From Halobacteriales archaeon QS_5_68_33 (GTDB taxonomy: Archaea > Halobacteriota > Halobacteria > Halobacteriales > Haloarculaceae): 57,658 bases of DNA. A program made the translations under genes and the position numbers. The DNA lies in the NCBI GenBank assembly GCA_003023785.1, contig PXRS01000034.1, positions 1-57,658 on the forward strand. Reading direction: 5' to 3'. Shown piece after piece: positions 47,582 to 56,707 of the stretch. The notes beneath the pieces were generated by a model. The model did no database searches and was not told the DNA's origin. It was given only the letters and a program-made list of their open reading frames with translations. Numbering within the stretch: position 1 is the first letter of the stretch; every line of letters starts with the position of its first letter.

Positions 47582-49984
47582 GTGGCAGGGGTCCGAACGG
47601 TGAACGGGGACCGACCGGCGTCGTCGACGTACGTCAGACCGCTGGAGCGGTGCGATCCGGCGCCGACGGTGCTCTGTGTGGCCTCCGACGAGGCGCTGCT
47701 CTCGTCGTTGGTGTCAGGACTGGAGCGAGCGGACCCGGACATCAGGCCGCTGGAGGCGCGGACGCTCGCCCAGGCGTTCCAGGTTATCGACGCCGAGAAC
47801 CCGGGCTGTGTCGTGAGTGCGCTCTCGCTGGCCGACGTCGACGGGGTGCAATTTCTGCGTCAGATCCGGGCGAAATACGACGACCTGCCGTTCGTCCTCG
47901 TGGCCGACCGGGGGTCCGAGTCGGTCGCCGCGGACGCGATCAACGAGGGCGTCGACGGCTACGTTCCCTACGAGGACGAACTCGGCGACGGGGCCTTCGA
48001 GACGCTGGTCGACCGCATCGAGACGGTCGTCCGGAACTATCACTCGTACCAGCGCTTCAAGGACGCGACCGACTTGCTGTTCAGGCTGACCGAGTACACG
48101 ACCGACGTGCTGTGGATGTTCACCGATGACTGGGAGGAGACGGTCGTCATCAACGAGGCCTACGAGGACATCTGGGACCGGAGGCAAGCCGACGTGATCG
48201 AGGACCCGGCCGACTTCCTCGAGGGTGTCTACCCCGATGACCGCCCCGGTGTGCTGGAGAAGATGGAGGTGATCTCCGGCGGTGACCCTGCTGACCTGGA
48301 GTACCGGATCCGGACAGGCGACGGCGTCGCCTGGGTGAGCGTCCACGCCGAACCCGTACTGAGTGACGGTGAGGTCGAGTACGTCGCCGGATTCAGCCGC
48401 GAAATCACCGAGCGCCGCGAGTCGACCAAGCAACTGGAGGCCCTCGTCGAGAACCTGCCGGTGATCGTCTTCACTCTCGACGCCGACGGCGTGTGCACGA
48501 CGTCCGCCGGTGCGGGCCTGGAGATGTTAGGCCTGGAGCCGGACGAACTCGAAGGGCTCAGCATCTACGAGGCCTATGCCGAGCACGACGACCTGGTGGA
48601 CGCGGTCGACCGCGCGCTCGACGGGGAGGAACTCCGGGTCACGCTGGAAGTCGAGGGGTTCGTCTTCGAGACCTGGTATCGTCCCGTGTTCGACGAGGCG
48701 GGCAACGTCGTCGAGGTGGTCGGGGTCTCCCACGACGTCACTCGACTCAAAGAGCGAGAGGACCTGATCGAACGGGTCAACGAGGCCACGAGAGAACTCC
48801 AGAACGCCCGCACTGGAGCGGAGGTCGGGCGCGTGGTAGTCGAGATCATCGAGTCGGTGATCGGCTGTCCGGTCACCGCGTACTGGCGGTACGACGACGA
48901 GAACGACCGACTGGAGCCGACCGCAGCCTCCGAGCCCGCACTGGACATCGGCGACAACGACGACGTCTCGGACCTCCCGCACATCGAGGCGGGGCACGCC
49001 GAAATGGAGGTGTTCCGAACCGGCGAATCGCGGTGGGTCCGGGACTATGCGGACCTGATGAATCCGGCACACGAGGCGGCGGACCTCGGTCGTCTCCTCC
49101 TGGTTCCGCTGGGTGACCACGGCATGGTCAACATCGGGCACGCCGAACCGGGGGAGTTCGACGACTTCGACCGCTATCTCGTGGAGATCCTCGGACAGAC
49201 GGCGACCAGCGCCCTCGACAGAGTCGAACGGGAGCGTGCGCTCGAATCGCGCACCGCCGAACTCGAACGCTCCAACGAGAGCCTCCAGCAGTTCGCCTAC
49301 GTCGCCTCCCACGACCTGCAGGAACCGCTCCGGATGGTCTCCAGTTACGTCTCCCTGCTCGAAGCCGAGTACGGCGACATGTTCGACGAGGAGGCGACCG
49401 AGTACATGCACTACGCGGTCGACGGCGCGACGCGGATGCAGGACATGATCGACGCGCTGTTGCGTTACTCGCGGATCCGCACCGAGGGCGACGACTTCGT
49501 CGAGGTCGACCTCGAAGCCGTCCTCGACGAGACGCGACGGAGCCTCAAACTGCTCGTTGACGAGGGGGAGGCGACGGTCCGGGCGGGTGACCTGCCGCGG
49601 GTCACCGCCGACCGCAGCCAGGTGGGGCAACTGCTCCAGAACCTCGTGAAAAACGCCGTCGAGCACGGCGGCCCCGAACCGACGGTCGAGGTCGACGCCG
49701 TCGTCGAGGGCGACCGCGTTCACCTGACGGTCGCGGACGACGGCCCGGGCGTCGACGACTCTCAGCACGAGCGGATCTTCGACATCTTCAAAAGCAACAG
49801 CGACGGCACGGGCATCGGGCTCGCGGTGTGCGAGCGCATCGCATACCGCCACGACGGCGACATCTGGGTCGAGTCCGACCCCGGTGCGGGCGCGACGTTT
49901 CACGTCACGCTTCCCGCCGTGGACGCGGACCCGGACCCGGGACTCGACCCGCAATCAGCGGCGGCCGACGGAGGACACGGGTGA
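47582..49984 (+). CDS. Sensor histidine kinase: pseudo-receiver, PAS-PAS-GAF-HisKA-HATPase
   Basis: An 800-aa cytoplasmic kinase. Residues 28-150 have a receiver-like fold, but the phosphoacceptor strand reads [13 protein letters not shown], with Ala where the Asp should be. PAS domains follow at about 160-278 and 283-390, GAF at 400-545, HisKA with H577 in [14 protein letters not shown], and HATPase at 676-778 ([32 protein letters not shown]). The start is a GTG, since no ATG is in frame upstream. GTG at 47600 is an alternative. Its stop overlaps the start of a response regulator (GTGA), so the signal probably passes to that protein. Confidence 0.88.
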   Translation: MAGVRTVNGDRPASSTYVRPLERCDPAPTVLCVASDEALLSSLVSGLERADPDIRPLEARTLAQAFQVIDAENPGCVVSALSLADVDGVQFLRQIRAKYDDLPFVLVADRGSESVAADAINEGVDGYVPYEDELGDGAFETLVDRIETVVRNYHSYQRFKDATDLLFRLTEYTTDVLWMFTDDWEETVVINEAYEDIWDRRQADVIEDPADFLEGVYPDDRPGVLEKMEVISGGDPADLEYRIRTGDGVAWVSVHAEPVLSDGEVEYVAGFSREITERRESTKQLEALVENLPVIVFTLDADGVCTTSAGAGLEMLGLEPDELEGLSIYEAYAEHDDLVDAVDRALDGEELRVTLEVEGFVFETWYRPVFDEAGNVVEVVGVSHDVTRLKEREDLIERVNEATRELQNARTGAEVGRVVVEIIESVIGCPVTAYWRYDDENDRLEPTAASEPALDIGDNDDVSDLPHIEAGHAEMEVFRTGESRWVRDYADLMNPAHEAADLGRLLLVPLGDHGMVNIGHAEPGEFDDFDRYLVEILGQTATSALDRVERERALESRTAELERSNESLQQFAYVASHDLQEPLRMVSSYVSLLEAEYGDMFDEEATEYMHYAVDGATRMQDMIDALLRYSRIRTEGDDFVEVDLEAVLDETRRSLKLLVDEGEATVRAGDLPRVTADRSQVGQLLQNLVKNAVEHGGPEPTVEVDAVVEGDRVHLTVADDGPGVDDSQHERIFDIFKSNSDGTGIGLAVCERIAYRHDGDIWVESDPGAGATFHVTLPAVDADPDPGLDPQSAAADGGHG

Positions 49985-50424
49985 CCCACACTCGTGGCGA
50001 ACCGGTGGAGATCCTCCTCGCGGAGGACAACCCCGGCGACGCGAAACTCACGCGGAAGGCGCTCAAACAGGGTGACATCATCAACAACCTCCACGTCGTG
50101 ACCGACGGGGTCAAGGCAATGTCGTATCTCAACCAGGAGGGCGAGTACGCCGACAGGCCGCGGCCGGACCTGGTGTTGCTCGACCTCAACATGCCGCGAA
50201 AGGACGGCCGCGAGGTACTGAAAGAGGTCAAGGAGGACCCCGACCTGCGCCGGATCCCGGTCGTCGTGATGACGAGTTCGGCCGCGGAGGAGGACATCAT
50301 CCGGTCCTACGACCTCCACGCCAACGCCTACCTGACGAAACCGATCGACTTCGACGGCTTTCTCGATGTCGTGGGCAGCATCGAGGAGTTCTGGCTGTCG
50401 GTCGTGAAGATGCCCCCGGAGTGA
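49981..50424 (+). CDS. Rcp1-like single-domain response regulator
   Basis: A 147-aa receiver domain with no output domain. The acid pocket is EDNPGD, the phosphoacceptor is D68 ([13 protein letters not shown]), the switch residue lies in [11 protein letters not shown], and K120 is in AYLTKPID. The long insertion-rich form ([13 protein letters not shown]) and the FWLSVV tail are typical of Rcp1-type regulators that partner phytochrome-like and haloarchaeal sensor kinases. It starts at a GTG overlapping the kinase stop and ends overlapping the next kinase start (TGATG), so it is a coupled middle gene. Confidence 0.88.
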   Translation: MTHTRGEPVEILLAEDNPGDAKLTRKALKQGDIINNLHVVTDGVKAMSYLNQEGEYADRPRPDLVLLDLNMPRKDGREVLKEVKEDPDLRRIPVVVMTSSAAEEDIIRSYDLHANAYLTKPIDFDGFLDVVGSIEEFWLSVVKMPPE

Positions 50425-51488
50425 TGAGCGTGGTCGACATCCTCCTCGTCGAGGACAACCCCGGCGACGCCAGCCTGGTCGAGCACTACCTGAAAAACCC
50501 GTCGGTCCGGACCTTCCTGGGAGAGACCTCGCTGACACACGTCGAATCGCTCCCGGACGCCCGGGACAGCCTCGAAGCCGCCGCCTTCGACGTCGTCCTG
50601 CTCGACCTCGGGCTCCCCGGGTCGGAGGGTATCGAGACGGTCCGGCGGGTCGGGGAACTCAACGCCGAAATTCCGGTGATCGTCCTCACGGGGCTGGACG
50701 ACACTGCGGCGGCCGTCGAGGCCATCCAGTCCGGCGCCCAGGACTTCCTCCCGAAGGAAGACCTCGACGGCGACCGCCTCGCCCGGTCGCTGCGGTACGC
50801 GATCGAGCGGCACAAACAGGAGCGGGCGCTGGCCCGCCGCAACGAACAGCTGGACTTTTTCAACAGCATCCTCCGTCACGACATGCAGAACGGCCTGAAC
50901 GTCGTCATGGGCCGGGCCCGGTCGCTCGAAGAGCAGCTCTCGGACCCCGACCACGTCGAGCAGGCCGCGGCCATCACCGAGTGGAGCCGCGAGATAAGCG
51001 ACCTCGCCGAGAAGGTCAGGTCCATCCTCGATACCGTAGCCGACGAGGACGACATCTCCAGGAAACCGGTCGCGCTGGCCCCGGTCGTCACCGAACAGGC
51101 CGACCGCGTCGACGCGCTGGCCGACCGCGTCGACGTGGTTGTCGACGTTCCGGAGGTCACGGTCCTCGCCAACGACCTCCTCTCGGACGTGGTCGCCAAC
51201 GTGCTGACGAACGCCGTGAACCACACCGACGACCCGGTGACCGTGGAAGTTACCTGCGAGCGGACGGACGGCGCTGCCCGTCTCCGGGTCGCGGACGACG
51301 GCCCCGGGATCCCGCCGGACAAACGCGACGCCGTCTTCGAGCGCGGCCAGCAGTCGAGCGCCTCCTCCGGGTCCGGGTTCGGCCTCTACTTCGTCTCCTC
51401 GATGGTCGAGTCCTACGGGGGTGGCGTCCGCGTCGAGGAGAGCGACCGCGGCGGCGCCGCGTTCGTCCTCGAACTCCCCAGCGCCTGA
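50424..51488 (+). CDS. Receiver-histidine kinase hybrid (REC-HisKA-HATPase)
   Basis: A 354-aa protein. An N-terminal receiver (about 3-120) has phosphoacceptor D61 (DVVLLDLGLPG) and K111 in FLPKEDL. It is followed by a HisKA-like helix pair with H152 (NSILRHDMQNGLNVVMG) and an HATPase (NVLTNAVNHTDD, DDGPGIPPDKRD, GSGFGLYFVSSM). The receiver-first arrangement suggests it can be controlled by phosphoryl transfer from the upstream kinase and then signal on. The ATG at 50424 shares its A with the previous TGA. The TGA stop is the first triplet of a repeat element. Confidence 0.88.
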   Translation: MSVVDILLVEDNPGDASLVEHYLKNPSVRTFLGETSLTHVESLPDARDSLEAAAFDVVLLDLGLPGSEGIETVRRVGELNAEIPVIVLTGLDDTAAAVEAIQSGAQDFLPKEDLDGDRLARSLRYAIERHKQERALARRNEQLDFFNSILRHDMQNGLNVVMGRARSLEEQLSDPDHVEQAAAITEWSREISDLAEKVRSILDTVADEDDISRKPVALAPVVTEQADRVDALADRVDVVVDVPEVTVLANDLLSDVVANVLTNAVNHTDDPVTVEVTCERTDGAARLRVADDGPGIPPDKRDAVFERGQQSSASSGSGFGLYFVSSMVESYGGGVRVEESDRGGAAFVLELPSA

Positions 51489-51567
51489 TACTGTCGGCTG
51501 TACCGATTTACCGGTGATCCGTCGGGCGGTTCGACGAAATCCGGAAACCGCTTCCACCCGACCGTAC
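51486..51567. repeat. Family-1 palindromic element, full copy
   Basis: It begins TGATACTGTCGGCTGTACCG and ends TTCCACCCGACCGTAC. The T at the seventh base gives the family-2-type end TACTGTCGG on a family-1 body. The TGA is the stop codon of the receiver-kinase gene. Confidence 0.87.
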
Positions 51568-51687
51568 GAGCGCCCCTGGACCGCGCTGGATTACTGCTGT
51601 GCATTCACAAACGTTTATGAATACGTCGTGAGAATGCACGCCCGTGACGCCGCCCGAGGCGAGGCCCCCGTCCGGCGGGAGGGACCC

Positions 51688-52308
51688 ATGAGCACGAAGA
51701 CGCGACTCGCACGGCAACTCGCGGTCGTTGCGGGGTTCGAGGACCCGCGCGTCGACCTCGAACAGTATCGGACGCCGCCGGGCCTGGCGGCACACCTGGT
51801 CCACACCGCGGACCTCCACGACGACATCGAGGGCCGGACCGTCGTGGACCTCGGGACCGGGACCGGCATGCTCGCGCTGGGCGCAGTGTTGCGCGGGCCC
51901 TCGGCGGTCGTGGGGCTCGACCTCGACCCCGGGCCGCTCGCGACGGCCCGCGAGAACGAGGGACGGGTCGCCGCGGCCACCGACGTCAGGTGGGTCCTCG
52001 GGGACGCGACCGCGGCGCCGCTCTGTCCGGAGGGACCGACGACGGTGCTGATGAACCCGCCCTTCGGCGCCCAGTCGGGCAACGAGCACGCCGACCGGGA
52101 GTTCCTCGCGACCGCCGCCGAGACCGCCGACGTCTCCTACTCGATCCACAACGCCGGCAGCGACGCGTTCGTGGAGTCCTTCGCCGCCGACGCGGGCGGC
52201 GAGGTGACCCACGCCTTCGAGACGGAACTCGACCTGCCCCGGCAGTTCGAGTTCCACGACGACGATTCGAAGGCGCTCACCGTCGAAGTGTTCCGCATCG
52301 GCTGGTGA
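51688..52308 (+). CDS. METTL5-like RNA N6-adenine methyltransferase
   Basis: A 206-aa Rossmann-fold SAM methyltransferase of the archaeal COG2263/METTL5 type. Motif I is VVDLGTGTGMLALGA, the acidic residue of motif II lies in VGLDLDPGP, and the catalytic motif IV is NPPFGAQSG. N-P-P-F/Y is the signature of amino-adenine methylation, and human METTL5 modifies 18S rRNA. The enzyme is therefore likely to modify small-subunit rRNA. I chose the ATG at 51688, preceded by GGGAGGGACC (a ribosome-binding-type purine tract), over the ATG at 51634, which lies too close to the TTTATGA box. Confidence 0.85.
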   Translation: MSTKTRLARQLAVVAGFEDPRVDLEQYRTPPGLAAHLVHTADLHDDIEGRTVVDLGTGTGMLALGAVLRGPSAVVGLDLDPGPLATARENEGRVAAATDVRWVLGDATAAPLCPEGPTTVLMNPPFGAQSGNEHADREFLATAAETADVSYSIHNAGSDAFVESFAADAGGEVTHAFETELDLPRQFEFHDDDSKALTVEVFRIGW

Positions 52309-52410
52309 AGAACACTCTCCGCCGAGTTCGGCAATGCACGGTCAGACGAGGGGCGCCGCGAGACCGGGAGCGATAACCGAGAGACAGGAACTCGCGGTGT
52401 CGCGGCGACT

Positions 52411-52439
52411 CCCGGTGATCGGTACAACCGACCGTATCA
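52411..52439. repeat. Family-1 element, right half copy
   Basis: CCCGGTGATCGGTACAACC is followed by GACCGTATCA, matching the right arm of the reverse-orientation copies. The terminal TCA is the complement of the TGA stop of the MFS transporter gene. The left part is lost. Confidence 0.75.
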
Positions 52440-53726
52440 GCTCACCCACGACCGGGCCATCGAGAGCGCCAGCACCGCCCCGGTGGCGGGGAAGACGGCG
52501 AGCGCGAGGAAGGTCCCGTCGGTCCCGACTGTCGAGAGGAGAAAGCCCGCGATGGCCGCGCCGGTCGCGCCGATGCCGAACGATGCCAGGTAGGTGTAGC
52601 CATAGGAGAGCCCGCGGTCGTCGGGCGGGCTGTACTCGGCGATGGTCGCCTGGTAGAGGGGCTGGAGGGCAAAGAGGAGGAATCCGAGGACGGCGCTCGC
52701 GGCGAGCAGGGTCACGAGGCCCGTCTCGGCCGCGGGGACGAACGCGACGGCGACGACACAGAGCGCCGCGAACACCGCCGAGAGCCCGAGCGTCGGCGAC
52801 ACGCGGTCCGAGACCTTTCCGCCGACGAACTGGCCGGCGATGCCGACCATCAGCAGGCCGGAGTAGACGTACGAGGAGAGGTCGAACTCCTCGGCGACGG
52901 GGCTCTCGGGGTCGATCACCCGGACCGACCCGGCGGCGTCCGCGAGGAACCCGCCGAGCATGTCCGGCAGGAAGGTCAGCGTTCCCCGGTAGAACAGGCC
53001 GTTCATCATGACGACCAGCATCGCCATCGCGAACCCCGCGGTGAACAGCGCGCGACTGTCGGCCACGAATCCCGACAGCGAGAGGTCGGCGTCGGCGTCG
53101 GTCCCGCCGTCGGTCGAGACGGCGGCCGTCCCGTCGAACTCCGCCGTCGCGGCGTAGACGATGGCGACGACGGCGGGGACGACCAGCAGGCGGGTCGCCG
53201 TCCGCCAGTCGACCGCGCTCGCGATGGCCGACGAGAGCAGGAAGGTGAGTCCGCTCCCGACCGAGTACGTGCCGACGTAGATCCCCATCGCTCGCCCGCG
53301 GTCGGCCGGGTCGTACCAGTCGGCCACGAACCGCATCCCGGGGACGTACACCCCGGACATGCCCACCCCGGCGAGGAAGCGGAACAGGGTGCCGACGAGG
53401 AAGCCGTCGGCGACGAGCGCGAACGCGAGGCTCCCCAGACCGGCCCCCGTCGCGCCGACCGCGACGACGTACCGCGCGGAGTGGCGGTCGACGAGCAGTC
53501 CGGCGGGGACGATGGCGAGCAGGTAGCCCGCCTGAAAGGCGCCGAAGACGATCCCCGCGCGGGTGCCCGAGAGCCCCCACTCCTCGACGACCAGCGGGAG
53601 GACCGCCGAGTAGTTGAACCAGACGAGCACCGAGAGGAACAGCGCGGCGCTCGCGACGGCCAGCATCCGCGTCCGGGGACGCTCGAACGGCAACGGCGAC
53701 GACGATGCCGATGACGACGGCGCCAT
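52437..53726 (-). CDS. Major facilitator superfamily transporter
   Basis: A 429-aa permease with 12 predicted membrane segments. The MFS landmarks are the loop 2-3 motif VDRHSARYV with AGLLVDR, the FRFLAGVGMSGVYVPGMRFV helix, RGRAMGIYVGTYSVGSGL, and a second-half GGKVSDRVS loop. The central cytoplasmic loop (about 210-230) is acidic. The substrate is unknown; the pattern is that of nitrate/oligosaccharide or drug-type MFS members, with no diagnostic residues. It converges on the METTL5-like gene and its stop is the end of a half repeat element. Confidence 0.85.
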   Translation of the reverse strand: MAPSSSASSSPLPFERPRTRMLAVASAALFLSVLVWFNYSAVLPLVVEEWGLSGTRAGIVFGAFQAGYLLAIVPAGLLVDRHSARYVVAVGATGAGLGSLAFALVADGFLVGTLFRFLAGVGMSGVYVPGMRFVADWYDPADRGRAMGIYVGTYSVGSGLTFLLSSAIASAVDWRTATRLLVVPAVVAIVYAATAEFDGTAAVSTDGGTDADADLSLSGFVADSRALFTAGFAMAMLVVMMNGLFYRGTLTFLPDMLGGFLADAAGSVRVIDPESPVAEEFDLSSYVYSGLLMVGIAGQFVGGKVSDRVSPTLGLSAVFAALCVVAVAFVPAAETGLVTLLAASAVLGFLLFALQPLYQATIAEYSPPDDRGLSYGYTYLASFGIGATGAAIAGFLLSTVGTDGTFLALAVFPATGAVLALSMARSWVS

Positions 53727-53929
53727 GCGCGCCCCGATACCGGCCGCCGTGAAAAGGCGTTCGATGCGCCGAACCGACCGCGCTCGACCTCTCGCCGTCG
53801 CGAACCCCCACGGTCGACCCGTCGGCCGTATCTACGCGACGGTGGCTACCGCGCGACGGCGATACCGCTCGGTGGTCCGTAGCGGACAGTACCAGCCACG
53901 CGGGGCCCGTGCGAGCGCGGGCAGGAGGT

Positions 53930-54574
53930 TCACCTGCCGCCGCCGGCGTTCTCGGGGACGTACCGCGAAGCGAACCAGCCGATCCCGGCGGCGATGCCGG
54001 CGGGGAAGAGCGCGAAGAACAGCAGCAGAACGAGGATCGCCACGTTTTCGACGAGCCCCTCGTTGAACCTGAGCGCGATGAGGGGCAGGGACAGGAGGAC
54101 GAGCGCGACGCCGTAGGCGCCCTTCGAGACCGCGTCCAGGACGAACCGACGGCGGACGAGGTAGGCGGTGGCTCCCAGCCAGGCCGCGAGCCCGAGCAGG
54201 ACCGACCACCCGCTCTCGAAGAGGACAAGCAGGACGAAGCTCCCCAGCACGCCGATGACGAGACCGCCGAGGATCCCGACGATGACGGTGAGCGTGTTGT
54301 CCATGACGCCGTCGGGGTCGATCGGATGCTCGGCCGGCGTGCTCGTGGCGGTCGAGACGTTCATCGGGTCGCTCCCCTCCCCTCCCGCTCCTGTTTCTCC
54401 TGCCGTTCCCGTCGCTCCCGTCTCCGCGTCGCCGGTCCCCGACGACAGTTCCTCGGGGGCGACGGGGCCGCTGTCGGCGAGATCGGCCGAACAGTGCATG
54501 CAGTAGGTCGCCGTCGGGCCGACCGGGCCCCCACACTCGGGACACCGCGGGTCGTCGAGGTCCTCACCCGCCAC
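53930..54574 (-). CDS. Zinc-ribbon membrane protein
   Basis: A 214-aa protein. The N-terminal zinc ribbon has paired cysteines, CPECGGPVG and CMHCSADL. A low-complexity Gly/Thr/Glu linker (about 40-85) follows, then about four hydrophobic segments (LTVIVGILGGLVIGVLGSFVLLVLF, WSVLLGLAAWLGATAYLV, GVALVLLSLPLIALRF and AILVLLLFFALFPAGIAAGIGWF). It is a haloarchaeal DUF7575-like zinc-ribbon membrane protein of unknown function. It has the only zinc ribbon in this part of the window and lies alone, with a 203-base gap on one side and over 600 bases on the other. Confidence 0.75.
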   Translation of the reverse strand: MAGEDLDDPRCPECGGPVGPTATYCMHCSADLADSGPVAPEELSSGTGDAETGATGTAGETGAGGEGSDPMNVSTATSTPAEHPIDPDGVMDNTLTVIVGILGGLVIGVLGSFVLLVLFESGWSVLLGLAAWLGATAYLVRRRFVLDAVSKGAYGVALVLLSLPLIALRFNEGLVENVAILVLLLFFALFPAGIAAGIGWFASRYVPENAGGGR

Positions 54575-55045
54575 GCGTCCCCCCCCGTCGAACGTGTGGT
54601 CGTCCCGCGGTCGAACGCCGGTCGGACCGATACTGTCGGGCGCACCTGTCCGAACACCGTCCCCGCCACGGTGCGGCGATGTGGTTCGCGGGCTTGCGTC
54701 CGACGGGACGACCTCCCGTGACGGACGCCCCCGCGGCGCGTACCGCTACCCGGCGCTTCCGGCGATCACCGAACGCCCCGTACGCCATCGGCGTGTTCAC
54801 CCGTCGAAGCCGCATCGTCCACGCCCGAACCCTCGGCGGTCGGGGCCGTGCGGTCGCTACGGACCTCGAACGCGGCGTCGTTCCGCCCCCCCCCGCGACC
54901 GTCTCTCGGCCGACACGGCTCCTGTCTCCCCCCGGTCGAGCCGGTCCATGGGGCCCACATCCGGCTCCGAACGGATAAACACCGACGCTACCGACCGTCG
55001 AACGGCGCAAGCGGGCACGGAGCGGTCGTCGGCCGCGAGGCGCCA
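54575..55045. other. Long GC-rich interval without a convincing gene
   Basis: About 470 bases before the next repeat element. It contains homopolymer C/G runs (near 54575, 54889 and 54935) and a GATACTGTCGGGCGCACC segment near 54628 that looks like a stray family-2 end. A minus-strand TATA candidate (GTGTTTATCCG near 54979) is followed 20-30 bases later by ATG codons at 54960 and 54951. The frame after them is short and arginine/glycine-rich, but joining frames across the G-run near 54889-54897 lengthens it. It may be a decayed gene. I see nothing else. Confidence 0.35.
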
Positions 55046-55128
55046 TACGGTCGTGTGTAACGATTTACAGGCGATCGCCCGGACGGGATCGATCGGTCTT
55101 CGGTACAAGACTACGCACGACCGTATCA
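55046..55128. repeat. Family-1 element, variant with altered but matching arms
   Basis: It begins TACGGTCGTGTGTAACGATT and ends TACGCACGACCGTATCA. The GTGTGTA / TACGCAC change relative to the usual GGTTGTA / TACAACC occurs in both arms, so they still pair (one G-T). The centre (GGCGATCGCCCGG, GGGATCGATCGG) differs from the other copies. It is not attached to a recognised stop codon. Confidence 0.75.
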
Positions 55129-55158
55129 CTCCGGGACGACGCGGCGGGAAAGTATTAT

Positions 55159-55172
55159 GTGTATATATATCA
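55159..55172 (+). promoter_or_regulatory. TATA box of the lemA cluster
   Basis: TGTGTATATATATC lies about 23-35 bases before the lemA ATG, a very clear archaeal TATA element giving a short or absent leader. Confidence 0.6.
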
Positions 55173-55194
55173 GTTTGCGTGAGAGTAGAACCGG

Positions 55195-55773
55195 ATGGTA
55201 CTCGAGATAATCGGCGGGTTCGTCGCGATCGTCCTTGTCGTGCTGGCAGTCGCGTACGTGATCAGCATGTACAACCAGCTGGTCCGGTTGAACCGGCGGG
55301 TCGACCAGGCCAAACAGAACATCGACGTGTTACTGAAGCGTCGACAGGACGAGCTCACGAAGCTGATCGACGCGACCAGGGAGTTCATGGAACACGAGGA
55401 GGAGCTGCTGTCGGCGCTGACCGAGGCCCGCGAGCGGGCCGAACAGGCCCGGACGCCGACCGAACAGGCATCCGCTGACCAGGCCATCCGGGACGCGCTC
55501 GCGGGGTTCCGGGCGCGGTTCGAGGCCTACCCGGAACTCCGCTCGCAGACCAACATGCTGCAGTTCCAGGAGCGCATCTCCGACGTCGAGTCGCAGATCG
55601 CCGACCGGCGGGAGTTCTACAACGAGGCGGCCACCCGGTACAACACCCGCATCAAACAGTTCCCGTGGGTCATCGTCGCCAAGCAGCTCGGGTACACGGA
55701 ACGGGAGCTGTTCACCGCGACCGACGAGGAGACGGCCGACATCGACATCAGCGAGCAGTTCGCCGCGGCGTGA
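55195..55773 (+). CDS. lemA: LemA family protein
   Basis: A 192-aa protein with one N-terminal membrane helix (IIGGFVAIVLVVLAVAYVISMYNQLV) and a long helical cytoplasmic or external domain. The LemA signature is visible in NRRVDQAKQNIDVLLKRRQDELTKLID, ANMLQFQ-like SQTNMLQFQERISDVESQIADRREFYNEAATRYNTRIKQFPWVIVAKQLGY. LemA proteins are widespread membrane proteins of unclear function. This one heads a cluster with a GIDE-type protein, a pairing also seen in bacteria. The second gene follows after a single base. Confidence 0.9.
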   Translation: MVLEIIGGFVAIVLVVLAVAYVISMYNQLVRLNRRVDQAKQNIDVLLKRRQDELTKLIDATREFMEHEEELLSALTEARERAEQARTPTEQASADQAIRDALAGFRARFEAYPELRSQTNMLQFQERISDVESQIADRREFYNEAATRYNTRIKQFPWVIVAKQLGYTERELFTATDEETADIDISEQFAAA

Positions 55774-55774
55774 C

Positions 55775-56607
55775 ATGAGCGGACGTGGCCCTCCGGGAGC
55801 GGTGTTCGGACTCGCGGGGACGGGCGTCGCCGAGGTCATTCCGGTCGGCCCGCTCCAGGTCTCGATCGACGGCTTCCTGTTCGCGCTCTTCCTGTTCGGG
55901 CTCGGGATCTGGATGACCTACCACGGCTTCAACGAGTACCGGGTGAGTCGGCTGATCCGCGACACGGGAACCGAGACGGTGCGGGCTGCGGCCGTCGGGC
56001 GCACCGAACTCGAGGGTACGGCCGAGCCCGTCGGAGGGTCGCTGGCGCGGCCGTTCACCGACGGCGACTGTCTGTACGCCCACTACAACATCCAGGAGGA
56101 ACGCGAGGACAGCGACGGGGACACGTCCTGGGCGACGCTGGACCAGGACACCTGGGTCACGGAATTCTACCCGGACGACGGCACCGGTCGGATACTCGTC
56201 GAACCCCTGGTGTCCGCCAAGTTCGAGCTCTCGGACGAACACACCACGCGGATCACCGTCCGGGAGGGCCAGTCGGAGCCGCCCGAGGTCGCCGAGTTCC
56301 TCGAACAGGGGACGGACGTCGATCCGACCACGCGGCGCAGGCGGAAGTACGTCGAGAAGGTCCTCCCCCCCGGGGGACCGTGTACGTGCTGGGCGGTGCC
56401 GAGATGCGCCCGGACGCCGAGGGACGGGACGAGGAGAGCCTGGCGATACGGCGGGACGAGGGAAGCGACCGGTTCGTCGTATCGGACATGGCCGAGAAGG
56501 AGCTGACGACCACGCTGAGCCGCCGGGCGCCGATGGTGATCGGCCTCGGCCTCGCGCTGAGCGCCGTCGCGCTGTACATGCTGTTGACCCAGCTCGGGGT
56601 CGGGTGA
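55775..56607 (+). pseudogene. GIDE-domain (E3-ligase-like) membrane protein with one-base frameshift
   Basis: The first frame encodes a membrane helix (FLFALFLFGLGIWMTYHGF) and a GIDE-like beta domain (DGDCLYAHYNIQEERE, WVTEFYPDDGTGRILVEP) up to KYVEKVLPPGG. It then breaks in the run C7G5 at 56365-56376. The rest of the protein, TVYVLGGAEMRPDAEG to a second helix (VIGLGLALSAVALYMLL), continues in another frame to the TGA at 56607. One extra G in the run restores a continuous 277-aa protein. GIDE-type proteins resemble mitochondrial MULAN/GIDE without the RING. It may be a sequencing error, a real mutation or a slippery site. Confidence 0.8.
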
Positions 56608-56707
56608 GACCGCCGATGGAGCCCCACACACCGTCGCCCGGCAGCCGGGTCACGACACCAGGACCACACGCACAGCGTCCTGCTCCCGGACGACCGCACG
56701 CACGACC

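Noticed and set aside
54594-55478. Plus-strand open frame of about 290 codons before and across lemA
   Set aside because: The product is Arg/Pro/Ser-rich, runs through a repeat element and overlaps lemA in another frame. lemA has a convincing promoter and family motifs.
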